The notes: generated from the sequence alone by a model not told the origin. Positions 19,365 through 29,071 are shown, counted from the stretch's first letter. The stretch: DNA of 64,000 nucleotides from Thiohalophilus sp. (GCF_034522235.1 NZ_JAXHLN010000003.1:744001-808000), one strand, 5' to 3'. Numbers and translations: made by a program.

Positions 19365-20690
19365 TCATTGCCGTTTCACTGCGTACATGTCGGCATCGGC
19401 CTGGCGAAACAGTTGTTCCCGATCCTCACCCTGGTCCGGGTAGACGGCGACGCCGATACTGACGGAGATTGTCAGCTTTTGACCGGCGATATCGAAAGGT
19501 GCGGCGATGGTGGTGCGAATCCGGTCGGTGATGATACCGGTGTACTCCGGTCCCAGGATATTGGTTAACAGCACGGTAAATTCGTCGCCGCCCATCCGCC
19601 CGACGGTGTCTGATTCACGCACGCACTGAATAAGACGGTGCGCCATATCGCGCAGGAGTTGATCCCCGACCTCGTGGCCAAAGCTATCGTTAACGTGCTT
19701 GAAATCTTTCAGGTCCAGATAAAGCAGGGCCAGTTGTTCACCCTCGCGGTGTGCCCGGGCCAGTGCTACATCGAAACGGTCATTAAAAAGCGCTCGATTG
19801 GGAAGATCTGTCAGCACATCATGATGTGCCCTGTGAAAAAGCTCGGCTTCCGACTGTTTGCGCCTGATGGCCGAGGCCACCTGGGTCGAGATGAAATGCA
19901 ACAACTGTTTGTCATCTTCGGTGTAACGGCGTTTGCCCGAATCTGTCTGAATCACCAGCGCGCCCATAATACCCTGTTCGCTAAGCAGGGGTACGCCCAG
20001 CCAGTCAAGGGCCTCGGAGGTCGTCGACGGCGCTGTCTTGCCGGCCGCACCGTCATCCGGGGCATTGATTAACACAGCCTGCCTCGAGCGAATCACCTCG
20101 GCAATCGGGTTGCCGGGCACCAGGGATTGCCGTTCAGGTTGCGTTGCCTGGGGATTGGCCAGGTAGGGGAAGGACACCTGCTCGTCCGCCTCATCGTACA
20201 ACGCCACGGTGAAGTCATCGGCGGGCACCAGCTCGTCGATAATCTGATGGATGTGCCGGCACAGCGTTGTCAAATCCTCGCTCGTATGCGCTGCTTCGGA
20301 TATCCGGTACAGCGCATTGCGGGTGTGCTCAACGCGCTTGAGTTCGGTGATATTGCGCGCGACCGCCAGACGCAGACGGTCAGACGCCGACCAGCTGGCC
20401 GACCACATGATATCCACCACCCGGCCATCCTTGCGTACGTAGCGATTCTCGAAATGCGGGTGTGGCTGACCGCCCATGATGGCCGCGGCGGCCTGCAGAG
20501 TCCGTTCCCGGTCTTCTTCAAATACAAACTCGATCATGTTCCGGCCGATCATTTCATCCGGCGTATAGCCGAAGATGCGCTCGCAGGCGGTGCTGACAAA
20601 AATAAACCGGCCCTCGTCATCGACCACACAGACGGCATCCAGCAACAGGTTCATGACCTTAGGTAGTAGGGTAAGAGAGTCCATCGTCAT
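19365..20690 (-). CDS. Diguanylate cyclase with PAS and GAF sensor domains
   Basis: Soluble 441-residue signalling protein. A PAS domain with PAC tail (about 10-118: CVVDDEGRFIFVSTACERIFGYTPDEMIG), a GAF domain (about 125-270) and a C-terminal GGDEF domain with intact GGDEF in MGGDEFTVLL near 365, so it should make c-di-GMP from two GTP. No clear inhibitory RxxD site is seen in the expected place. No membrane segment, so the ligand is cytosolic. ATG at 20690 or 20684. Confidence 0.93.
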   Translation of the reverse strand: MTMDSLTLLPKVMNLLLDAVCVVDDEGRFIFVSTACERIFGYTPDEMIGRNMIEFVFEEDRERTLQAAAAIMGGQPHPHFENRYVRKDGRVVDIMWSASWSASDRLRLAVARNITELKRVEHTRNALYRISEAAHTSEDLTTLCRHIHQIIDELVPADDFTVALYDEADEQVSFPYLANPQATQPERQSLVPGNPIAEVIRSRQAVLINAPDDGAAGKTAPSTTSEALDWLGVPLLSEQGIMGALVIQTDSGKRRYTEDDKQLLHFISTQVASAIRRKQSEAELFHRAHHDVLTDLPNRALFNDRFDVALARAHREGEQLALLYLDLKDFKHVNDSFGHEVGDQLLRDMAHRLIQCVRESDTVGRMGGDEFTVLLTNILGPEYTGIITDRIRTTIAAPFDIAGQKLTISVSIGVAVYPDQGEDREQLFRQADADMYAVKRQ

Positions 20691-20825
20691 TGATTAAAGT
20701 ATCGAAATGGCCCCGTGGGATTATATTGTTGTGACTGCCGGGCGGTTAATCCTTCAGTCATATTTGCGGTTGAGAATTAGCCACGATATTAGCAGGGAGG
20801 GAGGGGCTTTTCGAGTTGAATCTAA

Positions 20826-20937
20826 CGAATTCCTGGGGTCCGAATTCCTGGTGGAATTCCTGGGGTTAGGTCTTGGAATTCCTGGGGTCAGGTCTTGCGT
20901 TTTGCTTCTTGAAAGGCAAAAGGCAAGACCTGACCCC
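20826..20937. repeat. GAATTCCTGGGGT repeats and a solo REP-like hairpin
   Basis: Four near-copies of GAATTCCTGGGGT occur between about 20827 and 20887, the last merging with GGGGTCAGGTCTTG. The segment 20884-20937 is an inverted repeat (GGGGTCAGGTCTTG...CAAGACCTGACCCC) of the same sequence as the terminal inverted repeats of the Y1 transposase element at 50926-51905. It therefore looks like a non-autonomous derivative of that element, and it abuts the broken attC at 20951. Confidence 0.85.
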
Positions 20938-20950
20938 GAGCTTATTAATT

Positions 20951-20967
20951 AGCGCGTCTTGTTAGAC
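20951..20967 (-). other. Truncated attC site behind the cytochrome b561 gene
   Basis: On the minus strand 17 bases after the cytochrome b561 stop lies GTCTAAC, a perfect RYYYAAC R'' box, followed by AAGACGCGC. The right half of the attC is missing; sequence turns into the REP-like hairpin. This is what remains if the repeat had replaced the distal half of a cassette recombination site. Supported by the intact attC on the other side of the same gene. Confidence 0.5.
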
Positions 20968-20984
20968 CTGAATCCATTAATCGA

Positions 20985-21512
20985 TTACATGTCTGCAGGC
21001 GTTTCTCGTTTTCCGCTGTTTATATAATGACGAATTCCGCCAATAAAGTGCAGAACGAGTAATGCCGGTAGCAAATATATGCCAGTGTTTACATGAATCC
21101 ATTCCATTGGTTCGTGAATGACCGACAAGCTTTCAAGAGGCACGCAAACAGAAAACCAATTGAAAACATCGACGCACTCATTTTCCGTGAACAGGTACAT
21201 CGGACCCGTAACCACCATAAGCACCAAAAAAAGCAATATTGCCCTGTGAACTACATAAGCAGCCCAGCGTTCCCAAACGATTTCCCCAACATTCTCTGGA
21301 AACCCCTCATACAACCGGAATATTACGCGCCATGCCACGAAAAGGAACACAAAGAAGCCCAGGGATATATGAATACCCAGCACATAATCCTCGATTATCT
21401 CTGATGGTGCTGCGGCCACTGTATAACCCAGAGCCAGCATGACAACGACAAGAAGCGCCGTTACCCAGTGATTAATAGTAGAGATTGCAGAGTAGCGACG
21501 TTGATTTTGCAT
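20985..21512 (-). CDS. Cytochrome b561-family membrane protein
   Basis: A 175-residue four-helix di-heme cytochrome b of the bacterial b561 type, which moves electrons from quinol in the inner membrane. Membrane helices at about 14-34, 48-66, 88-108 and 145-165 carry His ligands in INHWVTALL, GIHISLG, and VLHFIGGIRHY. An unusual CVDVFNWFSVCVP loop with two cysteines lies between helices 3 and 4. The gene sits between an intact attC (upstream) and a truncated one (downstream), so it is probably an integron-type gene cassette. Confidence 0.85.
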   Translation of the reverse strand: MQNQRRYSAISTINHWVTALLVVVMLALGYTVAAAPSEIIEDYVLGIHISLGFFVFLFVAWRVIFRLYEGFPENVGEIVWERWAAYVVHRAILLFLVLMVVTGPMYLFTENECVDVFNWFSVCVPLESLSVIHEPMEWIHVNTGIYLLPALLVLHFIGGIRHYINSGKRETPADM

Positions 21513-21533
21513 TTTTTATTCCATATTGGTGGT

Positions 21534-21612
21534 CGAACGTTTAGCTTGAGGGGTGCGGAGGCGGCAAGCGAAGCTTGCTGGCGGAGCGTCACTCTCGAAG
21601 CGCGGGTTAGGC
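21534..21612 (-). other. Integron attC recombination site
   Basis: On the minus strand the 79-bp segment begins with GCCTAAC (R'' box, RYYYAAC) four bases after the GIY-YIG stop codon and ends with AACGTTCGAC. Folding the two halves pairs the AAC/GTT core and GCTTGAG with GCTTCGAG, leaving one C extrahelical in the L box, a diagnostic attC feature; the centre is a GCAAGC-TTC-GCTTGC hairpin. The R' box (GTTCGAC) has one mismatch to GTTRRRY. No integrase gene is in the window. Confidence 0.75.
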
Positions 21613-21615
21613 ATA

Positions 21616-22143
21616 TCAGCGCTCCGAGTCAATATTGAACCAGGGGCGCCAGGTTCCGACGAGCCTATCTTCTTGAAAGAATCTCTCTGCGATTGCGTTG
21701 TCTTCAAAGTCATTTTGGTATGAAAAGCCGACTGACGTTCGGATGATGCTCAGAGGATTCTGTTCATTCGGAAAGATGTGTTCAATGCCCCAGCGAAGTT
21801 GGCATGAAGTGGTGTCTGGGGTCGCCTTATGGTGCTCTGGATGTGGTTCGTGAAGACGACCTTGACTCTTGCTCTTGATGTGAAGTGCGAATCGTTTGCG
21901 CAGATTGGTCGACTTTCCTACATAAAGGCAAGGGTAGGTGAGGCCGTCGGGCCACCAGTCTCGATACTCAACGTTAACGCGAACCTCGTTCGGTCCCTTT
22001 AACACGATAGTCCGGTTTGACGTTAGGAGCGTGGCACGATTGCCAATCCACCAGAACGCATACACACCTGGGCCAGCCGGAATGGGGGACGGGCGTGTAT
22101 CAGAAATGTGGGCGACGCTCTGTATGGATGACGGTGTATGCAT
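21616..22143 (-). CDS. GIY-YIG nuclease family protein (cassette gene)
   Basis: A 175-residue protein with the two GIY-YIG halves: GVYAFWW near residue 26 (GIY) and CLYVGKSTNLRKRFALH near 72 (YIG, followed by the conserved Arg). The Glu expected late in the domain could be in FEDNAIAERFF. It resembles stand-alone GIY-YIG proteins rather than UvrC or homing enzymes; substrate unknown. Its stop codon is followed at once by an attC site, so it is best read as an integron gene cassette. Upstream, at about 22155, CTAGGCATC may be a decayed R' box of a preceding attC. Confidence 0.8.
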   Translation of the reverse strand: MHTPSSIQSVAHISDTRPSPIPAGPGVYAFWWIGNRATLLTSNRTIVLKGPNEVRVNVEYRDWWPDGLTYPCLYVGKSTNLRKRFALHIKSKSQGRLHEPHPEHHKATPDTTSCQLRWGIEHIFPNEQNPLSIIRTSVGFSYQNDFEDNAIAERFFQEDRLVGTWRPWFNIDSER

Positions 22144-22191
22144 TTGAGATGCCTAGTGATTTAGGCAGAATCTGTCTTTTTTTCAGGATAT

Positions 22192-22240
22192 AGGCAGATT
22201 CTGTCTATAAAAATTTTTGTTAAATTCAGAATTTAACCCT
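22192..22240. repeat. Direct repeat, left copy, of the toxin-antitoxin block
   Basis: About 48 bp starting AGGCAGATTCTG and ending in AATTTAACC. A second copy with a few substitutions lies at 24613-24660, bracketing the 2.4-kb block with higBA and brnTA. A degenerate partial copy of the first half is at 22172. Confidence 0.8.
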
Positions 22241-22764
22241 AATCGTAGCAGCACTTTCCCGGTTTTTCGAGGCAGGAAGGGGCTCGTGGTCTGGTATCAG
22301 GGTTACCCCTGATCCAACTAGTGGGCTCTTGAGTCCCGTTAGACGACGCCGAGCATCGCAGTGGAAGGAGGATTTGCCCGTAGGGTGCGCGCATGGACGC
22401 GCGCACTCGCCAGAGGGCCAAGGATGGCCCTTCTGGCGAGCCCGACCGGAGCGAGAAGCGCAGGGAACCGGTTCTGCCATTGGAAATGGCTGAACCGGCG
22501 GCGTCTTTCGGGCGCGTTTTCTTTGGTTCTGTTTCTTTGTCGCGTGACAAAGAAATGAACCCGAGGCGCGCTGGCGGGTCAGCGCTTTCAAGATCAGGGA
22601 CGCCCGCAGGGCGAACCTTTTTTAAAGACTGGATTGTCTCGCCACATCCCCGTGGCTCTCCCTTCGGGCGCACTAAAGTGCGATCAAATTTGTTCCGGAC
22701 AAATTTGTTCGGCTCAAGGCCGGAGTGACGAGACTGTCGGAAGCTGAACATTGCAGCTAAAAGA
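22241..22764. repeat. Non-coding repetitive region with a CAAATTTG palindrome
   Basis: About 520 bp with frames but no protein family I recognise. It contains several inverted repeats (for example CTCGCCAGAGGGCCA...TGGCCCTTCTGGCGAG at 22408-22443 and TTCTTTGTCGCGTGACAAAGAA near 22530) and, at 22616-22740, a segment shared with 23411-23530 that includes CAAATTTGTTCCGGACAAAT. The same palindrome recurs in each 186-bp unit downstream of tRNA-Gln. I read the region as dispersed repetitive, possibly structured, DNA. Confidence 0.6.
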
Positions 22765-23058
22765 TTACGCGGCGCTTAGCCGAACTTTACGGACTTTGCC
22801 CAGTTTCAGGGTTTTTCCCGTATGCCAGAGATCGTAAGCATCTTGCATGGCAAGCCAGCTTTCCGGGCTGCGTCCCAACGCTTTTGAAAGGCGTAAAGCC
22901 ATTTCCGGACTGATTCCACTCTGTTGCTTTAAAATCCGGTTAAGCGTGGATGGTGATACATCAAGCTGTTCCGCCAGATACCGGCAACTCAAGCCGTAAG
23001 GCTCCATATATGTCGCAAAGATGAATTCGCCGGGGTGGGGCGGGTTATTCATAACCAT
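22765..23058 (-). CDS. higA: HigA-type antitoxin
   Basis: A 97-residue XRE-family antitoxin that should neutralise the toxin encoded just upstream and repress the operon. It has the HigA signature NPPHPGEF, a helix-turn-helix at about 27-55 (RYLAEQLDVSPSTLNRILKQ) and the ALGRSPESWLAMQ motif. The gene order toxin-antitoxin and the one-base overlap with higB are typical of higBA, in which the toxin comes first. Confidence 0.92.
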   Translation of the reverse strand: MVMNNPPHPGEFIFATYMEPYGLSCRYLAEQLDVSPSTLNRILKQQSGISPEMALRLSKALGRSPESWLAMQDAYDLWHTGKTLKLGKVRKVRLSAA

Positions 23059-23336
23059 TAGTGATAATCCTCGTAATCAAGCTGATACACATTGCCATCA
23101 ACAAACTCAAAGGTCAGTCGCCAGTTGCCACTGACTGATATAGCCCAGATGCCTTTTCGGTTTCCTTTCAGTTCGTGCAAGTTGTATCCGGGAATGTCGA
23201 GATCGGTTATTTCCAGGGCTGTATCAAGGGCGGCTAATTGCATCCAAAGCCTTTTGGTGTGTTTCGCCTGAATGCCGCGGGTACTCCCGGTCTCGTAATA
23301 CCGCATCAATCCCTTGTGGCGGAATGTTTTGATCAT
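23058..23336 (-). CDS. higB: HigB-type mRNA interferase toxin
   Basis: A 92-residue RelE/ParE-superfamily protein that cleaves mRNA at the ribosome in characterised relatives. Motifs FRHKGLMRYYETGSTRGI, LDIPGYNLHELKGNRKGIWAI and the end NWRLTFEF...VYQLDYEDYH match the HigB family. It is the first gene of a two-gene minus-strand operon with higA. Confidence 0.93.
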   Translation of the reverse strand: MIKTFRHKGLMRYYETGSTRGIQAKHTKRLWMQLAALDTALEITDLDIPGYNLHELKGNRKGIWAISVSGNWRLTFEFVDGNVYQLDYEDYH

Positions 23337-23393
23337 GAATGTCAGTTTAGCGTGTTGCGCAACAGTGTCAAGAAGTGTGGCGGGAATTTAATG

Positions 23394-23530
23394 GGCGAAT
23401 GCCCGGGTCTCAAGGCTGGATTGTCTCGCCACATCCCTGTGGCTCGCCCTTTGGGCACACTAAAGTGCGACCAAATTTGTTCCTGACAAATTTGTCCGGG
23501 TCGCGCCTCCGCCTCGCCCGGAATGACGAT
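23394..23530. repeat. Second copy of the dispersed CAAATTTG repeat
   Basis: The segment beginning AAGGCTGGATTGTCTCGCC and continuing through CAAATTTGTTCCTGACAAAT is about 85 percent identical by eye to 22616-22740, in the same orientation. The two copies flank the higBA operon. Confidence 0.75.
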
Positions 23531-23569
23531 GCAGGGGATGGCAGGAGGGAAGCCGATCTGATGTCCCGG

Positions 23570-23749
23570 TTATTTCGCCTTGCCTGCTTTTGTCGCTTCT
23601 TTTACCTCGTTCAACTTCCCGCTTTTGACATCGTAGATATATCCGTAGATCGGAATATCGTCCGGTACCAGGGGATGACTGCGAATGCGTTGTACGTCCT
23701 CGACCACGCTCTGTTCGTTGTCGGGGATGGTCAGCCAGTCAATGCGTCC
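23570..23749 (-). pseudogene. C-terminal fragment of a beta-carbonic anhydrase
   Basis: The frame encodes [20 protein letters not shown] and [20 protein letters not shown] then a stop, which matches the C-terminus of beta-carbonic anhydrases (VxxIRxHPLVPxxIPIYG...YDVKTG). The zinc-binding domain is absent: upstream the sequence changes to a heptamer inverted repeat at about 23761. It should not make an active enzyme. Confidence 0.75.
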
Positions 23750-23760
23750 TGCGGACGCAG

Positions 23761-23925
23761 GGCCGAGGGACGAGTTACGAGTAACGAGGAAAATCAAAAC
23801 CCTGACCCCATACCCGCAGAGCGGCTCTGCCATAACAAATCTTTCTTACCAGTAATATCTCGCCTCGGGAACATCAACAACACTCGCGATTGTTTTCCTC
23901 GTTACTCGTAACTCGTCCCTCGGCC
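23761..23925. repeat. MITE-like element with perfect 33-bp heptamer inverted repeats
   Basis: The arms 23761-23793 and 23893-23925 are perfect reverse complements over 33 bp. Each arm is built of 7-bp units (GAGGGAC, GAGTTAC, GAGTAAC, GAGGAAA). The 99-bp centre has no gene. The left arm abuts the carbonic anhydrase fragment, so insertion of this element may have broken that gene. Confidence 0.85.
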
Positions 23926-23969
23926 CTTTTCTATGCGTGCCAGGGCCCGCCCCGTTTATCTTCTTAACG

Positions 23970-24251
23970 TCACCGTCCAGCTGTGCGTTTCTTGCGTCGG
24001 CTGGAATGCTTTGCTGCAGGTTGTTTGTGGGCCAGCGTATACGCATCGAGCAACCGGCGTATCATCTTCTGGTATTGGGTGTGATGTTTTTCCGCCTCCT
24101 GCTTGAAGAATTCGACGCTTTCCCTGCTTAAAGCAATTGTCACTTTTACCGTATCCTCCTTGAACACAAGCTCTTCTGGAGCAGGGAGGAAATCCGGCAC
24201 GACTTTTACCGGGCCGAGAGGCTCGTCAGTGTATTTGGTTTTCTCGCTCAT
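23970..24251 (-). CDS. BrnA-like (CopG/RHH) antitoxin
   Basis: A 93-residue protein that starts at ATG 24251 (MSEKTKYTDEPLG), overlapping the toxin gene by 26 bases. The segment DTVKVTIALSRESVEFFKQE followed by YQKMIRRLLDAY is the ribbon-helix-helix of BrnA/CopG antitoxins, and the C-terminus is very basic (SSRRKKRTAGR). It should bind the BrnT-like toxin and repress the operon. Confidence 0.87.
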   Translation of the reverse strand: MSEKTKYTDEPLGPVKVVPDFLPAPEELVFKEDTVKVTIALSRESVEFFKQEAEKHHTQYQKMIRRLLDAYTLAHKQPAAKHSSRRKKRTAGR

Positions 24252-24513
24252 AAATCTGCTTGCCTTTGCGCCAATAGCCAGCTCCAATAATTCGGATGAG
24301 ACCATGGCGGTATGTAAATCGGACAGTCAGGATGCCATCTCCGACTTTCCCAAAACAGTAATACCGTTTTTCACCGTGACTGTGGGACGTGTCCTCCCCA
24401 ATAACGCGGTCCGGATCAGCGAAAGCGATCTGCGCTTCTGAGAACGAAACGCCGTGTTTCACCTGATTGACAAGATCCTTCTCCGGATCCCATTCAAAGC
24501 TTTCCCTGCTCAT
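24226..24513 (-). CDS. BrnT-family toxin
   Basis: A 95-residue RelE-fold ribonuclease toxin. Family motifs are clear: FEWDPEKDLVNQVKHGVSF at the N-terminus (WD.xKxxxNxxKHGVSF), the central FADPDRVIGED and the C-terminal VRFTYR...IRIIGAGYWRKGKQIYE. It precedes its antitoxin on the minus strand with overlap, the standard brnT-brnA order. Confidence 0.92.
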   Translation of the reverse strand: MSRESFEWDPEKDLVNQVKHGVSFSEAQIAFADPDRVIGEDTSHSHGEKRYYCFGKVGDGILTVRFTYRHGLIRIIGAGYWRKGKQIYERENQIH

Positions 24514-24612
24514 TACAAAACCCTAGCCGAATTTCGGCCGGGTGTCCATATAATAATATGGCTTTATGTATGGCTATCGGCCGGCCAGAGTCGGAACCTC
24601 CGACAGTGATTC

Positions 24613-24660
24613 AGGCAGATTCTGCCTGTGAAAATTATTGTTAAATTCGGAATTTAGCCT
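24613..24660. repeat. Direct repeat, right copy, of the toxin-antitoxin block
   Basis: AGGCAGATTCTGCC then AAATTATTGTTAAATTC and AATTTAGCCT; it matches 22192-22240 with a handful of substitutions in the same orientation. Between it and prfA lie a degenerate heptamer run (near 24685) and a TCTGCG/CTCCGCG palindrome arm (24727-24765). Confidence 0.8.
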
Positions 24661-24787
24661 TGATTCTGGCTGGGCGAGTATCAAGGGACCAGGGGCGAGT
24701 TACGAGGAGAAATAGAGTCGTTTTTTCTCTGCGTCTTTGCGCCTCCGCGACCTCTGCGTTATTTACCAGAGGACAAGAAAAGAGGCT

Positions 24788-25873
<1,086 letters not shown>

Positions 25874-25885
25874 CAGACTACGGGG

Positions 25886-27154
25886 TTACGCTTCGTCGTC
25901 TTTGATGCCGAGCAGATGGCGGGCGGTATCGAGCAGATCCTTGCGGCCTTCGAAGGCGGCCTGGTTCATCCGGACCGAGGGGTTGTGGATGAGTTTGTTG
26001 GTCAGGGTGCGGGCCAGTTCCTGCATGACTTCTTGCGGATTCTTGCCGGCGGCGAGCTGGCGTTCGGCGTTTTGCAGCGCCTCGTCACGAATATGATCGG
26101 CCTGTTCGCGGAAGCTGCGGATGGTGTCCACCGCTTCGAGCGAGCGCAGCCAGCCCATGAAGTGTTCGACCTGGTTGTCGATGATCTCCTCGGCCTGGCG
26201 GGCCGCTTCCTGGCGTGACTGGCGGCCCTCCTCGATCACATCGTGGAGATCGTCCACGGTGTAGAGATAGATGTCGGCCAGTTCGCCCACTTCCGGTTCG
26301 ATGTCGCGCGGTACAGCAATATCGACCATGAACATGGGGCGGTGTTTGCGTTTTTTCACTGCCCGTTCCACCGCGCCCTTGCCCAGGATCGGCAACTGGC
26401 TGGCGGTGGAGGAGATGATGATGTCGGCCTCGACTAGCCGTGCCGGCATGTCGGAGAGGGTGATCGCCTCGCCGCCGAAGCCCTCGGCCAGTGAGTGGGC
26501 GCGTTCGACGGTGCGGTTGGCGACGATGATCTTTTTGATGCCCTGTTCCTGCAGATGCCGCGCCACCAGTTCGATGGTGTCGCCGGCGCCGACCAGCATG
26601 GCGGTGTGTTTGCCCAGGTCGGAGAAGATCCGCTTGCCCAGGTTGACCGCGGCAAAGGCGACCGAGACCGGGCTGGCACCGATGGCGGTGTCGGTGCGCA
26701 CCTGCTTGGCGACGGAAAACGTATGCTGGAACAGGCGGTTGAGCTGGCGGCCGATGGCGCCGGCGTGGCTGGCGGTGTTGTAGGCGTCTTTGATCTGGCC
26801 CAGGATCTGCGGCTCGCCCAGGACCAGCGAGTCGAGTCCGCTGGCCACGCGCAGCAAATGCTGCACGGCCAGGTTGTCCAGATGGGTATAGAGATAGGGC
26901 TCGACCTCGTCGGCGTCGAGGTGATGGTATTCGCGGAACCAGTGCAGGATGTTCTCGACGTTGCTCTGGTTCTCGTCAAAACCGCAATACAGTTCGGTGC
27001 GGTTGCAGGTGGAGACGATGGCGCATTCGTTCACCGCGCCGCGGGATTGTAGATCGCGCAGTGCTTCCTCCAGCTTTTCGGGGGCGAACGAGACCTTCTC
27101 CCGGATATCCACCGGGGCGGTCTTGTGGTTGATGCCAAATGCCAGTAATGCCAC
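25886..27154 (-). CDS. hemA: Glutamyl-tRNA reductase
   Basis: First enzyme of the C5 pathway to 5-aminolevulinate; reduces Glu-tRNA(Glu) with NADPH. The 422 residues show the catalytic cysteine C50 in STCNRTELY, the NADPH-binding domain beginning near [14 protein letters not shown] (about 190) and the C-terminal dimerisation helices. It is divergent from the TPR lipoprotein gene, so its promoter should lie in 27155-27325, where an AT-rich TATAAT occurs on the minus strand (near 27230). Confidence 0.97.
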   Translation of the reverse strand: MALLAFGINHKTAPVDIREKVSFAPEKLEEALRDLQSRGAVNECAIVSTCNRTELYCGFDENQSNVENILHWFREYHHLDADEVEPYLYTHLDNLAVQHLLRVASGLDSLVLGEPQILGQIKDAYNTASHAGAIGRQLNRLFQHTFSVAKQVRTDTAIGASPVSVAFAAVNLGKRIFSDLGKHTAMLVGAGDTIELVARHLQEQGIKKIIVANRTVERAHSLAEGFGGEAITLSDMPARLVEADIIISSTASQLPILGKGAVERAVKKRKHRPMFMVDIAVPRDIEPEVGELADIYLYTVDDLHDVIEEGRQSRQEAARQAEEIIDNQVEHFMGWLRSLEAVDTIRSFREQADHIRDEALQNAERQLAAGKNPQEVMQELARTLTNKLIHNPSVRMNQAAFEGRKDLLDTARHLLGIKDDEA

Positions 27155-27325
27155 GCGTCGTATGCCTGCGTATCCGTCTCGTGATGCCGGTTGTTGCTTG
27201 ATTTGTCGAGTCTCTCACCCAACATTCTATATTATATCAGCGTCAAACCGGCGAAAGTTGGTTATAGTGGTTTCCCATGTCATCTACAATGATCAGAATC
27301 AAGTCCAGGTTGTAACGGTATTTTG

Positions 27326-29071
27326 ATGAAAAATCTTATATTTATTATGTGCTTGGCGGTGTTTGTGAGCGCCTGCCAGTCACCTGCGCCGCCAAAGGCG
27401 CAGGATGATACCCCCGAAACAGGGCCGCTGACCAGTGAGCCTGCCGCCACACCCGATCCCGACGCCGCGTTGCCGCCGACAGCCTCGTTGTCCGGTGAAG
27501 TGCTCTATTACCTGCTGGCGGCGGAGATCGCCTTGCAGCGCAACCGCATGGATGTGGCCGTGGAGGGCTACAGCAAGGCGGCTGAACATACCGAGGATCC
27601 GCGTATCGCCGAGCGGGCGGCGCGCATCGCCGTCTATGCGCGGGATGATGCGCGGGCCCTGCAGGCGGCCGAAAAATGGGTGCGGCTGGATCCTGACAAC
27701 CCTGAGGCGCGCCAGGTGCTGGCCGCGTTGCTGGTACGTGCCAGCCGGGGGGAGGAGGCCATGCCGCATTTCGAGGCGTTGTTGAGCCTGGGCAACGGGG
27801 AAGGGGAGCGTCAGCGTTATATGCTGATTACCACGCTGTTGAGCAAGGAAAAAGACCAGCAGGCGGCCCTGGAAACCATGCGCAAACTGGTGGCTGATCG
27901 GCAGGACAACCCCGATGCCCAGTACGCGCTGGCCCACCTGGCCCTGCTGGTAGACGACCTGGATCAGGCCGAACAGGCCGTCGAACGGGCCTTGGCCGCG
28001 CGCCCGGACTGGTCCGAGGCGCACCTGCTGCGGGCCAATATCCTGCTTCGCCGGGGAGAGACCAAACGCTTGATCCGGTTGTTGCAGGCGGAGCTGGACA
28101 GACGGCCGCAGAATGTGGCGCTACGAATGTTCCTGGCCCGCAAGCTGGTTGATGAACAGCAGTTCGATGCGGCCCGCCGCGAATTTAACACCGTGCTGGT
28201 ACATCAGCCCGGTAATGCCGATGCGCTCTACGCGCAGGGGCTACTGGCCCTGCAGCTGGAGGATTTCCAACAGGCCGAGGCCAGTTTCAAGCAGTTGATT
28301 GCGCAAAAACAGCGGGTTAACGAGGCGCGCTATTATCTGGGCCAGACGGCCGAGATGCAGGACGAGACCGAACTGGCGCTCGATTTCTACACCATGATCG
28401 ACGACGGCAAGCACTATGTGGATGCCCGAATCCGCGCCGCCGGGATTCTGGTCGAACGGGACGGTCTGACGGCGGGGCGCGAGCATCTGCAAGCGGCCCG
28501 CACCGACAACCTGGACGATGAACTGCGCTTCTATCTGGCCGAAGGCGAGCTGCTGCGCAATGCCCGCGAATATGAACAGGCCTATCAGCTGTACAGCGCC
28601 GCACTGGAGCAGATGCCCGATAACAGCCGCTTGTTGTATGCCCGGGCCCTGACCGCCGAGAAGCTGGAAAACCTGGAACAGGCCCTCGCCGATTTGCAAC
28701 GCATCGTTGACAACGAACCCAATAATGCCGAGGCGCTCAACGCCCTGGGTTATACCCTGGTGGATGCCACCGATCGCATCGACGAGGGCTTCGGCTATAT
28801 CCGCCGCGCCTACAAGATCAGGCCCGATGAACCGGCGATTATCGACAGCATGGGCTGGGCCTATTACCGCAAGGGCGAGCACGCCAGGGCGCTGGACTAT
28901 TTGCAACGGGCCTTCGACAAGCTCAAGGACGGCGAGATCGCCGCACACCTGGGCGAAGTGTTATGGGTTACTGGCCGCCGGGCGGATGCCCGCAAGGTCT
29001 GGGACGAGGCCCTGCGCGAGGCGCCCGAGCACCCGCTGCTGCTCAACGTGATCGAGCGGCTGACCCGATGA
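27326..29071 (+). CDS. TPR-repeat lipoprotein
   Basis: A 581-residue protein with a lipoprotein signal (MKNLIFIMCLAVFVSAC, lipidated Cys at 17), a Pro/Ala-rich linker, then about a dozen tetratricopeptide repeats to the C-terminus, including clear copies such as NAEALNALGYTLVDATDRID and AIIDSMGWAYYRKGEHARAL. Such proteins commonly precede lolB in gammaproteobacteria and probably act as protein-interaction scaffolds at the outer membrane. Its TGA overlaps the lolB ATG by 4 bases. Specific partners are unknown. Confidence 0.9.
   Translation: MKNLIFIMCLAVFVSACQSPAPPKAQDDTPETGPLTSEPAATPDPDAALPPTASLSGEVLYYLLAAEIALQRNRMDVAVEGYSKAAEHTEDPRIAERAARIAVYARDDARALQAAEKWVRLDPDNPEARQVLAALLVRASRGEEAMPHFEALLSLGNGEGERQRYMLITTLLSKEKDQQAALETMRKLVADRQDNPDAQYALAHLALLVDDLDQAEQAVERALAARPDWSEAHLLRANILLRRGETKRLIRLLQAELDRRPQNVALRMFLARKLVDEQQFDAARREFNTVLVHQPGNADALYAQGLLALQLEDFQQAEASFKQLIAQKQRVNEARYYLGQTAEMQDETELALDFYTMIDDGKHYVDARIRAAGILVERDGLTAGREHLQAARTDNLDDELRFYLAEGELLRNAREYEQAYQLYSAALEQMPDNSRLLYARALTAEKLENLEQALADLQRIVDNEPNNAEALNALGYTLVDATDRIDEGFGYIRRAYKIRPDEPAIIDSMGWAYYRKGEHARALDYLQRAFDKLKDGEIAAHLGEVLWVTGRRADARKVWDEALREAPEHPLLLNVIERLTR

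Noticed and set aside
22239-22751. 170-codon minus-strand and 111-codon plus-strand frames
   Set aside because: They cover a region of inverted repeats shared with other non-coding sites; no protein family or Shine-Dalgarno.
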